A stretch of DNA of 64,000 nucleotides from contig NC_052671.1 in assembly GCF_016802725.1 (NCBI RefSeq), positions 16,991,731-17,055,730 of the forward strand, in the 5' to 3' direction. A program made the position numbers and the translations under genes. The notes under the pieces are model-generated. The model saw only the letters and a program-made list of their open reading frames with translations. It was not told the DNA's origin and searched no databases. Origin of the DNA: Solenopsis invicta. Its lineage: Eukaryota; Arthropoda; Insecta; Hymenoptera; Formicidae. This document shows positions 1 to 9,955 of this stretch, in pieces. The first letter of the stretch is position 1, and every line of letters begins with the position of its first letter.

Positions 1-40
1 AAATACATTTTTCGTGTTTTTGAACAATTTTAATTCAATT

Positions 41-485
41 GATAATAAAAAAGCATTTTTAAATTTCCTAATATTTTTTTTTAATGACGAACTTAGTGTT
101 AAATAATTAAAAATAGTTTAAAAAATATACGTTACATAACAATTTTAAAAAATCATACTAACTTTTATATAATTCTACATACATTATAAATAATTGTATT
201 TACGGATGTATCAAAAATAATGTTTTTTACAATTACTCATATATATATATTTGAAGAATGTGAAATGAAATCATAGATTTTGTAAAAATTGTAAAAAAAA
301 AATTATTCTTTATACATATGTACATATAATTATTTATAATGTACGTAGAATTATATAAAAGTTAGTGGGATTTTTTAAAATTGTTACATGTATTTTTTAA
401 ACTATTTTTAAATATTTAACACTAAGTAAGTCATTATGAAAAAATATTAGAAAATTAAAAAATGCTCTTCCATTACCAATCGAAT
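41..485. repeat. AT-rich long inverted repeat (MITE-like)
   Basis: Arms at about 41-205 and 325-485 are imperfect reverse complements. Shared blocks include AACTTTTATATAATTCTAC, CTTAGTGTTAAATA and AATAGTTTAAAAAATA. The centre is AT-rich and non-coding. This is the shape of a non-autonomous foldback or MITE insertion. No clear target duplication was seen. Confidence 0.55.
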
Positions 486-660
486 TAAAATTTAAAGAGC
501 ACGAAAGATGTATTTGCCATGAAAATTTACAATGAGTGTTTGAACGTCAAAAGAAGTGTTACAATTTTTACATATGTTCTGTGTCCAATTTCCATTTAAT
601 TAATAAAAAAAGCATTTTTAATTTCTTTATTTTTTTCAATACTAAATTGTAATATATTTC
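461..660 (+). repeat. Dispersed repeat, copy 1
   Basis: This stretch is a direct homologue of 1961-2165. Both run from an AAATGCTCTT block through GCCATGAAAATT, ACAATGAG, AACGTCAAAA and TGTGTCCAA to a T-rich end. Similarity is roughly 75-80% by eye. No coding content was seen. Confidence 0.6.
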
Positions 661-1019
661 ATACTGCAATATTCTTACAATGGTAATTTTGAAAGAATTA
701 AGCATTTTTGAAAACATATATATGGATTATATGCATAAGTGTTTCATCCATAACGCAGCTATATTTTTTTCAATTTTTTTCTAATTTTGTAAATATATCA
801 TGATATAAAATTGATATATATTGTCATAGGTTTGTCAAAATACTATTTTAAAATTACATCGGCAGTTATCAATACTTTACAAAAGGTCAATACTTTTACA
901 TCTATTTTTCTAAATGTACCTACATAATTGCTGAATAAAATTGTTATGCAAGATTTTATTGTCATATAATATAATAAATGTTGTCCTATCGAGATTTTCC
1001 TACTAATAAATGTAATATA

Positions 1020-1030
1020 TGTAATATATG

Positions 1031-1075
<45 letters not shown>

Positions 1076-1115
1076 TTACATATATTACTTTTATATATAT
1101 ATATATATATATATA
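1020..1115. repeat. (TA)n microsatellite with palindromic flanks
   Basis: This is a long TA dinucleotide run, interrupted by TACATATATTACATATATTAC. The flanks mirror each other, so the tract can fold back. The short open frames across it are low-complexity artefacts. Confidence 0.85.
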
Positions 1116-1139
1116 AAAGTAAAAAACGTATATAGAATA

Positions 1140-1500
1140 CACGTCGCATGCGCGCGCGCGCGTTGCAACTCTGATCCGCGACACGAAAATCTAAAATCGT
1201 CTCGCTAAGCTGTGCAGTGTTGCCGGCTTGTGCAGTGTTGCCGGCTTGTAAAGAGAGAAATCAAAAACGCTCGAGACAGAAGAGGATAGGTCGAGAAGAA
1301 TAAACTGCTTGAGAAAGAAAAAGACAGTAGAGCTCCTCACGCATCTTTCTTACTTGACGCTGGGTCGAGAGAGAAAGCATGATGTGACGTAGACTTATGA
1401 CAACTGCGGTGTCCTCGCCGTTACGGATGTCGATCGAGTACATGTGTATTGGTCGACGATAGTTAGCGTGCACGGAGCGCCGTTCTAGGCGCTTTGTTAC
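1140..1500. other. GC-richer block with an 18-bp tandem duplication
   Basis: The block stands out from the AT-rich surroundings. It opens with alternating CG repeats (1147-1162) and carries two exact tandem copies of an 18-bp unit (TGTGCAGTGTTGCCGGCT) at 1211-1246. It contains AATAAA near 1300 and ends TTTGTTACA, so it could be an LTR remnant. No matching target duplication or coding frame supports that. Confidence 0.3.
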
Positions 1501-1649
1501 ATCCTATTAGGGTTTTTCTACTAAAAAATATTCTCGTTTTTGTTGGCGATGGAACAAAAATTTTGCAATATTGCGGGAACTCGGCGATCCCTGATCAAAA
1601 ATTTAATGATTATGTAGTATTCATTCATAAATTTACTACATACAGCAAA

Positions 1650-2340
1650 ACCATAGAACTGGCTATTTAGGCATTCACGAGAAAATAATAAAATATTTCT
1701 AGCACCTATAGTAACATTACGGAAGAAGAATTACTAATTAGCTGCATAGCATGCGTGGAAAAACGTTGACTACTCAAGCAGAACAAGGAGTCATCACGAC
1801 ATCAAAATGATGTCAAAGTGACTACATAATGATCATTAAAAGTCACTTTTCAATCAATTACGTTAATCATTTTAATGTCATTTTGACACAATTGTATCAA
1901 ATTAGTATGACATAAAAATTATTTTTACAACTTATATATATAACAATTTTTAAAAAATATTAGTAAGTTTATAAATGCTCTTTTATTATCAATTCAATTC
2001 AATTTTCTCAAGAATACAAAAGATATAGTCGCCATGAAAATTGACAATGAGAAACGTCAAAAAAAAGTGTTAAAATTGTGACATATTTTTTGTGTCCAAA
2101 TTCAAGTTAATATAATTGTAGAGAAGCATGTTTGAATTTATAAATTTTTTTTTAATACTACACTTTACAAAAGAAAATCTCGTTCCGAGGAATCGAACCT
2201 GAAACCTTCAGCATAACAGTCAAGAATCATGAACATCCAGCAAGAGAGGTCCGTTTACAATTCTTCTTCCGTAATAATACTATAGCTGCTGAAAGTATTT
2301 TATCATTTTCTCAATAATGCTCGAATAGTCGGTTATACAC
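1650..2340. mobile_element. Non-autonomous element with ~80-bp inverted repeats and a tRNA-like segment
   Basis: The arms at about 1650-1735 and 2259-2340 are reverse complements; GAGAAAAT.ATAAAATA and TTACGGAAGAAGAATT are shared. The interior holds copy 2 of the 461-660 repeat. On the minus strand at about 2180-2250 it holds a segment with an exact pol III B-box-like GGTTCGATTCC. The layout matches the two elements near 39.6-40.6 and 45.6-46.1 kb. It is not a functional tRNA: the cloverleaf stems do not pair. Confidence 0.5.
1961..2165 (+). repeat. Dispersed repeat, copy 2
   Basis: Direct homologue of 461-660, lying inside the inverted-repeat element at 1650-2340. No open reading frame. Confidence 0.6.
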
Positions 2341-2573
2341 ATGTGTAATAATAATAATAATAATGCATCTGTATTGAAAATATTTATTCATAAAATAAAA
2401 ATATTTACTCATCAAATATTTACTCATCAAAATCGATAGAAATAAAAACTATGTATAAATGAGTTTCTTTTGGCAATAAATGTAATAAAGCTGATATCTT
2501 TTTAGGCACACAAGCCTGAAAAGATATAAGCTTAGATTCAATCTAATCGGTCGATAAACAGATCGATTCCTTC

Positions 2574-2577
2574 GTCC
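2574..2577. other. GTCC target-site duplication, left of element A
   Basis: GTCC directly precedes the outer end of element A's 3' LTR. The same GTCC follows A's other LTR (8829-8832) and follows element B (14329-14332). Confidence 0.8.
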
Positions 2578-3066
2578 TGTGGGCTATTGCAGTAGCCCGG
2601 GAAATATATCAGGTCGTAATTAATATGGTACGCGACAGTGTTGTTAACCGGATTGACGGTATATTTTAAACAACATAAAGTAGTTATACAGCGAGGATTA
2701 CAGGATGATGTAATATAACTAAAGACGCACGATTATACCGACACGCGGGCATGTGTGTGTGCACATGCATGTAACTCGACGACGTACACCCAAGGACTTT
2801 GATTCTGTCCATGGGGAAATTTTTCAAACTGAAAAGTCGCTATCTTTCTGCATACTTACAGTTCATGATTAACGTAACGACCAATAAGCTCTAATCGTTT
2901 CATTAATCATGAACTGCAAGAATGTAGAAAGTGGTGACTTCTCAGTTTGGAAAATTCCCATGGGAATCAAAGTCCGGTACAGACCGAATTCACGCAGCCT
3001 GCTCGGCAGAACCCGGCTTCGACCATAGACTACGAATAGCGTAGAGGGAACTCGCCGGTCGCCACA
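2578..3066 (-). repeat. Element A 3' LTR, with a nested MITE
   Basis: In element orientation it runs TGTGGCGACC...CCCACA. It aligns with 8377-8828 except for a 193-bp insertion (2788-2980). The outer end abuts the GTCC duplication and the inner end abuts the polypurine tract. Confidence 0.9.
2788..2976. mobile_element. Palindromic MITE inside the A 3' LTR
   Basis: A 189-bp insertion absent from the other LTR. It is flanked by GTAC at 2784-2787 and 2977-2980. The arms are near-perfect reverse complements over about 80 bp; GGACTTTGATTC, TTCATGATTAA and AACTGA.AAGTC recur inverted. The left end has about five extra bases (ACCCA). No coding potential. Confidence 0.85.
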
Positions 3067-3087
3067 CACTCCCCTCCGAGTGTAAAC
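3067..3087 (-). other. Element A polypurine tract
   Basis: Read on the minus strand, the 21 bases include GGAGGGGAG immediately before the 3' LTR. This is the usual plus-strand priming site. The context matches element B's tract, since both follow a GTTTACACTC block. Confidence 0.75.
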
Positions 3088-3274
3088 GAAAGGATTACAT
3101 GTGTTTCGGAGAAAATGCTAACTACGTTTAACAATATAGTTGGAAATTAAATTAACCTACTAATATTGAAAACTAATGCTAGACTTAAGAGCTACGCTGA
3201 CAATATAGACTTAAAAACTAACGCTGAGAAACGCTAGGAATACAAAATGAGTTACAAAGAATACCAAGTAATAG

Positions 3275-6200
3275 TTATTTACTAAGGTCGAAACGTACTT
3301 TCTTTTTTTGCGGCGGGTAAGTTTTAACTTGTTTAGGGCGCGATTCGGACAACACAGGGTGTTCGTCATTATTCATTGACGAGGAAGTAGGAACGTCTGG
3401 GGGAGACGACCTGTTAATATCCTCCAGAAGAAAATGCGCCGGTTTTAAACGCTCCGTGGAAACATTAATTGGTCGGTTATTGACATTTAACGTAAATACT
3501 TTATCGGAATCGCGTTTAATGATCCTGAAGGGACCAGAGTACGGTCGCTCGAGAGGTTTTTTAACCGCGTCGGTGCGAAGGAATACGTGAGAGCACGCGT
3601 TAAGTTCCTTAAAGAAAAATGCACGTTTTTTGTGATGATGAGTTACAGGTACGGGTTTAATTTGGCGCATGAATTCGCGAAAATCGCTAATGAAAATTTG
3701 CGGATCAGGGATAAAATCATCCTGTAGAAAAAATTCTCCAGGGACGCGAAGCACGGTGCCGTATACGAATTCGGCTGGAGAAGCCATGGTGTCTAAGCGA
3801 ACGTGGGTACGTAATCCGAGAAGCACGGTTGGGAGGGTATTGACCCAATTTTCCGTACCGTGGCACATTAATGCTGCCTTTAACGAGCGGTGCCAGCGCT
3901 CTATCATCCCATTTGACGCGGGATGGTAAGCAGTTGTGCGAACGCGTTTACAGCCTACGAACGAGAGTAAAGCCGCGAAAAGCTGTGACCTGATCGGTAG
4001 TCAGAGTTTGCGGTGCGCTAAACCGTGTGATCCAATGATCATGAAAGGCTTTAGTCACTGTTTTGGCCGAGATATCGGCTAAAGGAATTGCTTCCGGCCA
4101 ACGCGAAAATCTGTCGATCAGTGTCAAACAATATCTATAACCGTTATTTAACGGTAAGGGACCAATAATGTCCATATGGACGTGGTCGAAACGCCCATCA
4201 GGAGCGGTAAAATGAGAAGGTATCTGTCTAACGTGGCGGGATACCTTTGATTGCTGACAGTCGATACAGTTATTTGCCCATAAGGCGACATCGCGATGCA
4301 GGTTAGGCCAAATATATCGTTGACGAATTATACGATCAGTGACTTTTGCGCTAGGATGCGCGGGATTATAAAACAGATCGAATATCTGCTTCCGAAGAGA
4401 TACTGGAATATAGGGGCGAATGGCTTCCCCTGATAATTCACAGTAGAGCTCGGAATTTGATGAACCCCAGACAAATTTTTTAAGTTTAAGAGAAGACTTA
4501 TCGGAAGCTAACAAGTGTTTAAGCTCCTCGTCTTCTTTCTGCCGAGAGGCGAGATCATTAAGCTCAAATTCGGTTGGTAGGCGGAGCGCCTCAATGCGTG
4601 ACAGACTGTCAGCAACCAAATTATCGGGACCTGGAAGATACCCAATATCGGTAGAGAACTGAGCGATGAATGATAATTGTCGTAACTGCCTAGGTGAGGC
4701 TTTGTCAGAGCGTTGTTTAAACGCATAAACCAGAGGTTTATGATCCGTTAGGATATGGAAATTGCGACCTTCAAGGAAGTGTCGAAAGAATTTAATGGAT
4801 TCGTAGATCGCGGTTAACTCGCGATCATATGCGCTGTAGTTTTTTTGGGATGGGGTAAACTTCTTGGAAAAGAAAGACAAAGGTCTCCAAGAATCCGAGA
4901 ACTTTTGTTCGAGAACAGTTCCCATTGAGAAGTTAGAAGCATCCGTAACTATGCGCGTTTCAGAATCATTGGACGGATGGGCTAATAAGGCCGCGTTAGC
5001 TAAGCTAGATTTTGCTTTAACAAACGCGTCTTCGGCATCACGTGTCCATGGAATTTCGCGTTTATCATTTTTGCGCGAATCTGTCAAAAAGGAATGAAGC
5101 GGAGCTTGTATGCGAGCTGCCTGTTTTAAACTGTGCCTATAAAAATTAAGGGCGCCTAGGAATCGTCGGAGATCGGCGATTGTACGAGGTTTAGGCCAAT
5201 TTTGTATGGCAGCAACGCGTTCGGGAATTGGTTTGATACCGTCCCGACTAACTATGTGGCCTAAGAAGGTAACCTCTTGTGCACCGAGAGTGCATTTAGT
5301 TGGGTTAATGAATAAACCGTATTTTTTAAGTCTTTGAAAGACGATACGCAGATGATTCTTATGCTCCTCCTCTGAAGAGGATGCAATAAGAATGTCATCG
5401 ATGTATACAAAGACGAAATCTAGATCCTGAAGAGCGCGATGTATGTAACGCTGAAACGATTGAGCGGCGTTACGTAACCCGAAAGTCATGTAGACAAATT
5501 CGAATAAGCCGAAAGGGATAATGACGGCCGTTTTGGGCACGTCATCTTTAGCCACCGGAATTTGGTGGTACGCTTTATAGAGATCTAGGACCGAAAAAAC
5601 GGTTTTCCCTGCCAGATTGGCAGTGAAATCATGCAGATGAGGTATCGGATACTTATCCGGAATAGTTATCGCGTTGAGACGACGATAATCACCGCAAATA
5701 CGCCATTCGCCGTTCTTTTTACGGACTAAGTGTATGGGACTAGCCCAGGAGCTATTCGAAGGCCTACAAATGCCTAAACTCATAAGCCGCTTGAATTCGG
5801 CTTTTGTCGCCGTTAATTTGTCAGGCGCTAAACGACGAGGACGTTCGGCCACGGGCGGGCCTGAGGTCGCGATATAATGTTCGACATCACGAGTTCCTGA
5901 AGGAATCATTTGATCCACTCCCGTTATTTCCGGAAACTCTGAGAGGATGTTCGCGAATTTAGATCCGCGATTTACTGAAAAAATTTTAGTATTTGATACC
6001 ACTCGAATTTCGCCGACGGCGGAAAGTTTGGTTTTCGAGTCAATAAGCCGGCGCTTGTGTAAATCTACTACTAGTTGATAGAACTTTAAACAATCTGCGC
6101 CAATAATGGCGTGCGGAACGGCAGCAACGCGGAAATTCCACGAGATAGGTCGCCGAAGACCCAGGTCTAATGTAAGGCGACGCTCGCCGAAGGTATCAAT

Positions 6201-6452
6201 TACTGTGTTATTGGCCGCGAATAATTTGTGCTCGGTCGGCTGTTTAATATCGCGAGGTGTTGCGGGAAGAGTAGAAATCTCCGCGCCCGTGTCTACAAGG
6301 AATTGACGACCGGTAATGCGATCTTGTATATGAAGACGGTTTTGAGACGCCCCGTATTTCCCGACCGTCTCTGTGCGAGGAGGGGGTTTTAGTTTTCCGT
6401 CGCGTTCCTCTCCACGAACAGGGCTTGCGACAAGATGTCGCTTTTTCTCCAT
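3275..6452 (-). pseudogene. Element A Pol (PR-RT-RNase H-IN), frameshifted in integrase
   Basis: The polyprotein has an aspartic protease (LVDTGAEIS), reverse transcriptase (CGDYRRLNAI and the catalytic YIDD), RNase H (TDAS start, YDRELTAIYE) and integrase (HHCC finger with an intact C-IDC pair; MDIIGPLPL with the first catalytic Asp; TTDQ with the second). Just after TTDQ, near 3990, about 14 bases present in B are missing. The rest of integrase (NGMIERWHR-type Glu region, GPF/Y module ERPYSGPF) continues from there to 3275 in another frame. Protease to RNase H is open over about 800 codons. The pol frame is +1 relative to gag here, whereas in B it is -1. No env gene is present. Confidence 0.92.
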
Positions 6453-7191
6453 ACTTACGATGGATGAAGCAAAGTCCTGACTGTTTGTCAGTTTTTTTAG
6501 CGTCGCTCAGAGGACCGGGAGAACGACCTCGAGACGAAGATCGCCTGCGACGCGATTTAAATACCTCCTTGTTTAATGCGGCGAGCTGTTTTGAAATTGA
6601 GTTTAATTTCTTGTCAATATCTGACGGGGATACCATGTCTTTTTGTTTAGACGCGGATGCGACAAAAGGTACCACGGAGGTGTTAGGATTGTTAATTTCC
6701 GTTATTCTATCCGCAATTTCCGCTAATTTTTGCAGACCCTGCTCATTTATTGCCGCTAGGATCGCTCTATGAGAGTCAGGAAGCTGCTCGATAAATAGAG
6801 ACCGAAGAACTTGTGGACTGCATTGTCCATTGTTAAGGTTTTTCATTCGGTTTAATAAATGTGAGGGTTTTTGATCCCCTAAGACTTGACCTTTCAATAG
6901 GGTCCGCAAGCGCGACTCGGGAGAAATTGCATAAACGGATAGAATACGCTCTTTGAGGCTATCAAATAAATTATCGATCGGAGGATCGGCTTTGAGTAAA
7001 TCCGCGATATGCGCGATTACATCGCTGTCAAGGCCGGTGAGGAGATAATCCGCCTTGGTTCGGTCAACGGTAATTGCCGCGACTCGTAATGACGCCTCTA
7101 CTTGGAGAATCCACGCCTCGGGTTCGCTTTTCCAAAACGGCGGGATCTTAGGAGCGCGATAAGCTTCAATGCGCGGCGGTTCGTCAGTCAT
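6244..7191 (-). CDS. Element A Gag
   Basis: The start is taken at the ATG at 7191 because MTDEPPRIEAYRAPKIPP aligns with the B Gag start; an upstream in-frame ATG at 7263 lies in leader sequence. Conserved Gag blocks are PPFWKSEPEAWILQVEA and KADYLLTGLDSDVI. An SR-rich basic stretch follows, then the CsRn1-type finger C-FIH...TSCRKPC. After the finger the frame runs on about 65 residues over the protease coding region, unlike B, where gag stops within nine codons. Expected role: capsid and nucleocapsid of the virus-like particle. Confidence 0.85.
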   Translation of the reverse strand: MTDEPPRIEAYRAPKIPPFWKSEPEAWILQVEASLRVAAITVDRTKADYLLTGLDSDVIAHIADLLKADPPIDNLFDSLKERILSVYAISPESRLRTLLKGQVLGDQKPSHLLNRMKNLNNGQCSPQVLRSLFIEQLPDSHRAILAAINEQGLQKLAEIADRITEINNPNTSVVPFVASASKQKDMVSPSDIDKKLNSISKQLAALNKEVFKSRRRRSSSRGRSPGPLSDAKKTDKQSGLCFIHRKYGEKATSCRKPCSWRGTRRKTKTPSSHRDGREIRGVSKPSSYTRSHYRSSIPCRHGRGDFYSSRNTSRY

Positions 7192-8358
7192 GATGACGAC
7201 GGTATGAGTCGAGTAACAAAAACGACTGTTACAACCAGAACGCAAAAACTGGCGTAACAACAAGCGCCCAACCGCGCGAACAGTTATTGAAGACAGCGCA
7301 CTATTGAAATATGACTAGACAGAGCGTACGCGACAGAGACGCGAAACGACCGCTAAATCATTGAGTTACCACTAGTGCGTAACGTTGAGTTAAGTCGCCG
7401 GCAACACGACGATGTTGCTATTCGATGTGTTCAGAGGCACCTCGAAACAAAATGACTTCACAAAAGGACGTGAGAAGTTGGTACGCAATAGTAATGGTAC
7501 TGGCGTAACGTTACGATGCGAATGACGCCACGATAGAAACGCATATATTCTGTGCGAATACTAAAGCGACGTAGCTAGACGCTTAACGGAAAGTCGGCTT
7601 GCGAAATTTTAATATCTGCCATAAATAGGCGTACGAAACGAGCAAGAAAATTACAATGTCGTTGAGCGGTAGCCGCTGTTCGAAATGCACCAATGGCGTG
7701 CGAACATGATACAGCGCTGTTGCTACGCGCGAAGATTCTCGATTTGAAATGCCGGGTCAAACGCTTGATGCGGACGCGTACGCTGGCACAGGCAAATAAG
7801 AGAGATAGTACGTTACGAGGACGAAGGTCTCGGTGATCCTGCAGAGACGGAATGCACCGTCGAGATCTGCGATGAGCTGCGAAGATCGTTGATGACCTGA
7901 TGTACGCCTCAATGTCGGATGATGCGTCGCAAAATACTGCGTAACGCCACGACGGTTGCAGGGAGCTGCAACGGGCTGCGATGAGCTGCGAATAGTCGCA
8001 ATATGCTGCGCAGTGCCACTGAAGAAGACGTAGCTAGCCGATGCGTCAGGAACAGCCTCGCCGGGGATGCGAAATCCGTCGAACAGGCCGCCCGTTGAAA
8101 CGCGATGGCTGGAAAGTTTTCGTCGAATTGCGTGTCTTTTTAGCGACGTCGCCCAATGGCGTGTCGTTGCACGAATGGCTTTGCCGGCCGGCACGAAGGC
8201 ATTTCCCTTTTCAGGAAAATCTGCGTCGTTCGCCAAGAATGCTGAGCGAGGAGGTTCTGGAACAGAGAAAAATGCCGTCGCGTGTCCCCCGGGAAGCCGG
8301 TTGACTACGCATGGGCCTTGACGAGACAATTTCTCGAAGCGCGCATCGAAACGACCTA
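7192..8358 (-). other. Element A 5' untranslated leader
   Basis: About 1.17 kb between the primer site and gag, GC-richer than the host DNA. It holds imperfect short repeats built on GATGAGCTGCGAA (about 7860-8000). The open frames here have no recognisable similarity and I read them as non-coding. Confidence 0.7.
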
Positions 8359-8375
8359 TCACGTCGGGGTCACCA
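8359..8375 (-). other. Element A primer-binding site (tRNA-Trp)
   Basis: The minus strand reads TGGTGACCCCGACGTGA, complementary to the 3' end of insect tRNA-Trp. It starts one base inside the 5' LTR. Element B has the same 17 bases at 9091-9107. Confidence 0.92.
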
Positions 8376-8376
8376 A

Positions 8377-8828
8377 TGTGGACTATTACGGGGTGCGCAC
8401 GATTGGACACCGCACGATTGGACACCACCACTCACAGCAGCCGATGCCTAGAGTTTTTCCGTTGGTTTGGTTAGATAAGTCAAGATGATTGGTTGGTGTC
8501 CAATCGTGCTGTGTCCAAAAGAGTGTCACCCGACTATTACAGTAGCCCGGGAAATATATCAGGTCGTAATTAATATGGTACGCGACAGTGTTGTTAACCG
8601 GATTGACGATATATTTTAAACAACATAAAGTAGTTATACAGCGAGGATTACAGGATGATGTAATATAACTAAAGACGCACGATTATACCGACACGCGGGC
8701 ATGTATGTGTGCACATGCATGTAACTCGACGACGTACAGAGCTCGAATGCTCACGCAGCGCTGCTCGGCAGAACCCGGCTTCGACCATAGACTACGAATA
8801 GCGTAGAGGGAACTCGCCGGTCGCCACA
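8377..8828 (-). repeat. Element A 5' LTR, with a nested 142-bp MITE
   Basis: Terminal TG...CA in element orientation, inner end next to the primer site and outer end next to GTCC (8829-8832). Without the MITE and its 9-bp duplication (151 bp) it is 301 bp. Confidence 0.9.
8390..8531 (-). mobile_element. 142-bp MITE, 9-bp target duplication (copy 1)
   Basis: Flanked by perfect 9-bp direct repeats GACTATTAC (8381-8389, 8532-8540). The ends are GGGGTGCGCAC and GTGTCACCC, with subterminal GCACGATTGGACACC units on both sides. The same 142-bp element in the other orientation lies at 27338-27479 with its own 9-bp duplication. A 9-bp duplication fits Mutator-like (or possibly Merlin-like) transposases. 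It is non-coding, so it must be moved in trans. Confidence 0.92.
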
Positions 8829-8832
8829 GTCC
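8829..8832. other. Shared GTCC target site between A and B
   Basis: Only these four bases separate the A 5' LTR from the B 5' LTR. They serve as the duplication for both elements. Confidence 0.85.
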
Positions 8833-9089
8833 TGTAGGCTCCGGCTGATAATGTACCGTCCGGTATTACCGACTGATATAACGAAAGGCAAGTTAGTTAC
8901 GTTTAGTAACTCACGAGGTCAAGGCGTGCTTCTTCAACAGACTCACTTGTGGCTCGACCCTGGTTGTAACAAGTTCAAAAATACACTCGTCGTTAATTAC
9001 AATTATTCTCGTGTGCTAATTACTACCTCCTCTAATCCTGAACACTGTGGGCATTCAGAGAGGAGAAGACGGCTGCATTTGAGCCCACA
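8833..9089 (+). repeat. Element B 5' LTR
   Basis: 257 bp, TGTAGGCTCC...GAGCCCACA. No difference from 14072-14328 was seen on reading the two side by side. It provides the element's promoter and polyadenylation signals; no classical TATA box stands out. A short open frame across it is not a gene. Confidence 0.95.
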
Positions 9090-9090
9090 T

Positions 9091-9107
9091 TGGTGACCCC
9101 GACGTGA
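9091..9107 (+). other. Element B primer-binding site (tRNA-Trp)
   Basis: TGGTGACCCCGACGTGA, one base after the LTR, complementary to the 3' end of tRNA-Trp, the primer known for CsRn1-clade elements. Confidence 0.95.
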
Positions 9108-9955
9108 TCAACGTCAACTGACGACGACGAAATTCGTCAAGCAAAAAGACGAAAAGAGGCACACTGAGCATCATTTCGAGAAACGTCTTGAAGTCTCGAG
9201 CATTCCGTACGAAGCCGAAGAGACCGGTTGACCTTACACAACTACGGGTATCCTGAGTCCCCTGAAAGATTACAACAAGCGTGTTCGAGCCCAGCGGCAA
9301 GTAAAAACCACCGCATAACCACGTCTGCGAAACTTTCAAAGAAGCAGACATATTGTCTTCTGGAAAGCGGCCATATTTTCTCCTTGCGGACGAATTCGGA
9401 AAGCGGCCATATTTTCTTCCTGCGGACAAATTCGGAAAGCGGCCATATTTTCTTCCGGCGGACGAATTCGGAAAGCGGCCATATTTTCTTCTTGCGGACG
9501 AATCCGGGAAGCGGCCATATTTTCTTCCTGCCGACAAAATTGGAAGGGGGCCATCTTTTCTTCCTCCTTGCGAAACCATCGCAGAACCTCAGCTACTTGT
9601 CCCGCCCGTCAACGATTCATCCTCTCAAGGCATCAAGACAGCAGGCAGACAGCTGGCTGGACAAATCCTTCGAACAACGACTCACACCGTAAGTCCGTTC
9701 CAAATCAAATAACGGGCGAACCGCAGAAAAGAGCTAATTCATTTCTCATTCGAATGTAATCTGTGCGCGTACCATTACACCAGTTATTTCGGATGTAAAC
9801 ATCGCTCTCGCCGTTGTTATAGCTCGTGTATTAATCTTGCCGTCAATCTAACTCGCATCATAATACCATTCTAATCGTCGTTAACGCATGTGCGTATACT
9901 ATTAATAGAATAAGAAACATTCGTCGCGTATAGTTAGTAATCAAACCATTACGTC
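9108..9955 (+). other. Element B 5' untranslated leader
   Basis: About 0.85 kb between the primer site and the gag ATG. Apart from the 36-bp array it has no recognisable content. It is likely to contain the packaging signal. Overlapping open frames at 9055-9759 are products of the array. Confidence 0.75.
9362..9577 (+). repeat. 36-bp tandem array (six copies) in the B leader
   Basis: Six head-to-tail 36-bp units. Each carries GCGGCCATATTTTCTTCC followed by a GCGGACGAATTC-like half, and the last unit is degenerate (GGCCATCTTTTC). The period is a multiple of three, which explains the long repetitive open frames on both strands. The core resembles YY1/PHO sites (CCATNTT), so the array could be a cluster of protein-binding sites; that is inference. 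There are no spacers, so it is not a CRISPR array. Confidence 0.92.

Larger units (their letters stand above)
2578..8828 (-). mobile_element. LTR retrotransposon A (Ty3/gypsy, CsRn1-like), inactivated
   Basis: A complete element on the minus strand: 5' LTR 8377-8828, tRNA-Trp primer site 8359-8375, gag 7191-6244, pol 6452-3275, polypurine tract 3087-3067, 3' LTR 3066-2578. Placement in the CsRn1 clade rests on the Gag C-H-C-C finger and the tRNA-Trp primer site, both known traits of that clade. After removing the nested MITEs the LTRs are about 301 and 296 bp and roughly 97% alike, so A is older than B. A short deletion in the integrase core shifts the frame, so A should not be able to integrate on its own. 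It is related to B but clearly a different family. Confidence 0.93.

Noticed and set aside
843..1208. Tyr/Ile-rich open frames
   Set aside because: They are translations of the (TA)n microsatellite.
2175..2255. Possible tRNA gene on the minus strand
   Set aside because: The B box is perfect, but anticodon and acceptor stems do not pair. It sits inside an inverted-repeat element.
7575..8431. Open frames in the element A leader
   Set aside because: No similarity to known proteins. Antisense and sense frames overlap, and the region lies between LTR and gag.
9362..9577. CRISPR-like array
   Set aside because: The units are contiguous with no spacers, and the DNA is eukaryotic with introns and retrotransposons.
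9055..9759. Several repetitive open frames on both strands (SGKRPYFLPADE-type repeats)
   Set aside because: The 36-bp period is a multiple of three, so any frame without a stop stays open. They lie in the leader of element B between primer site and gag.
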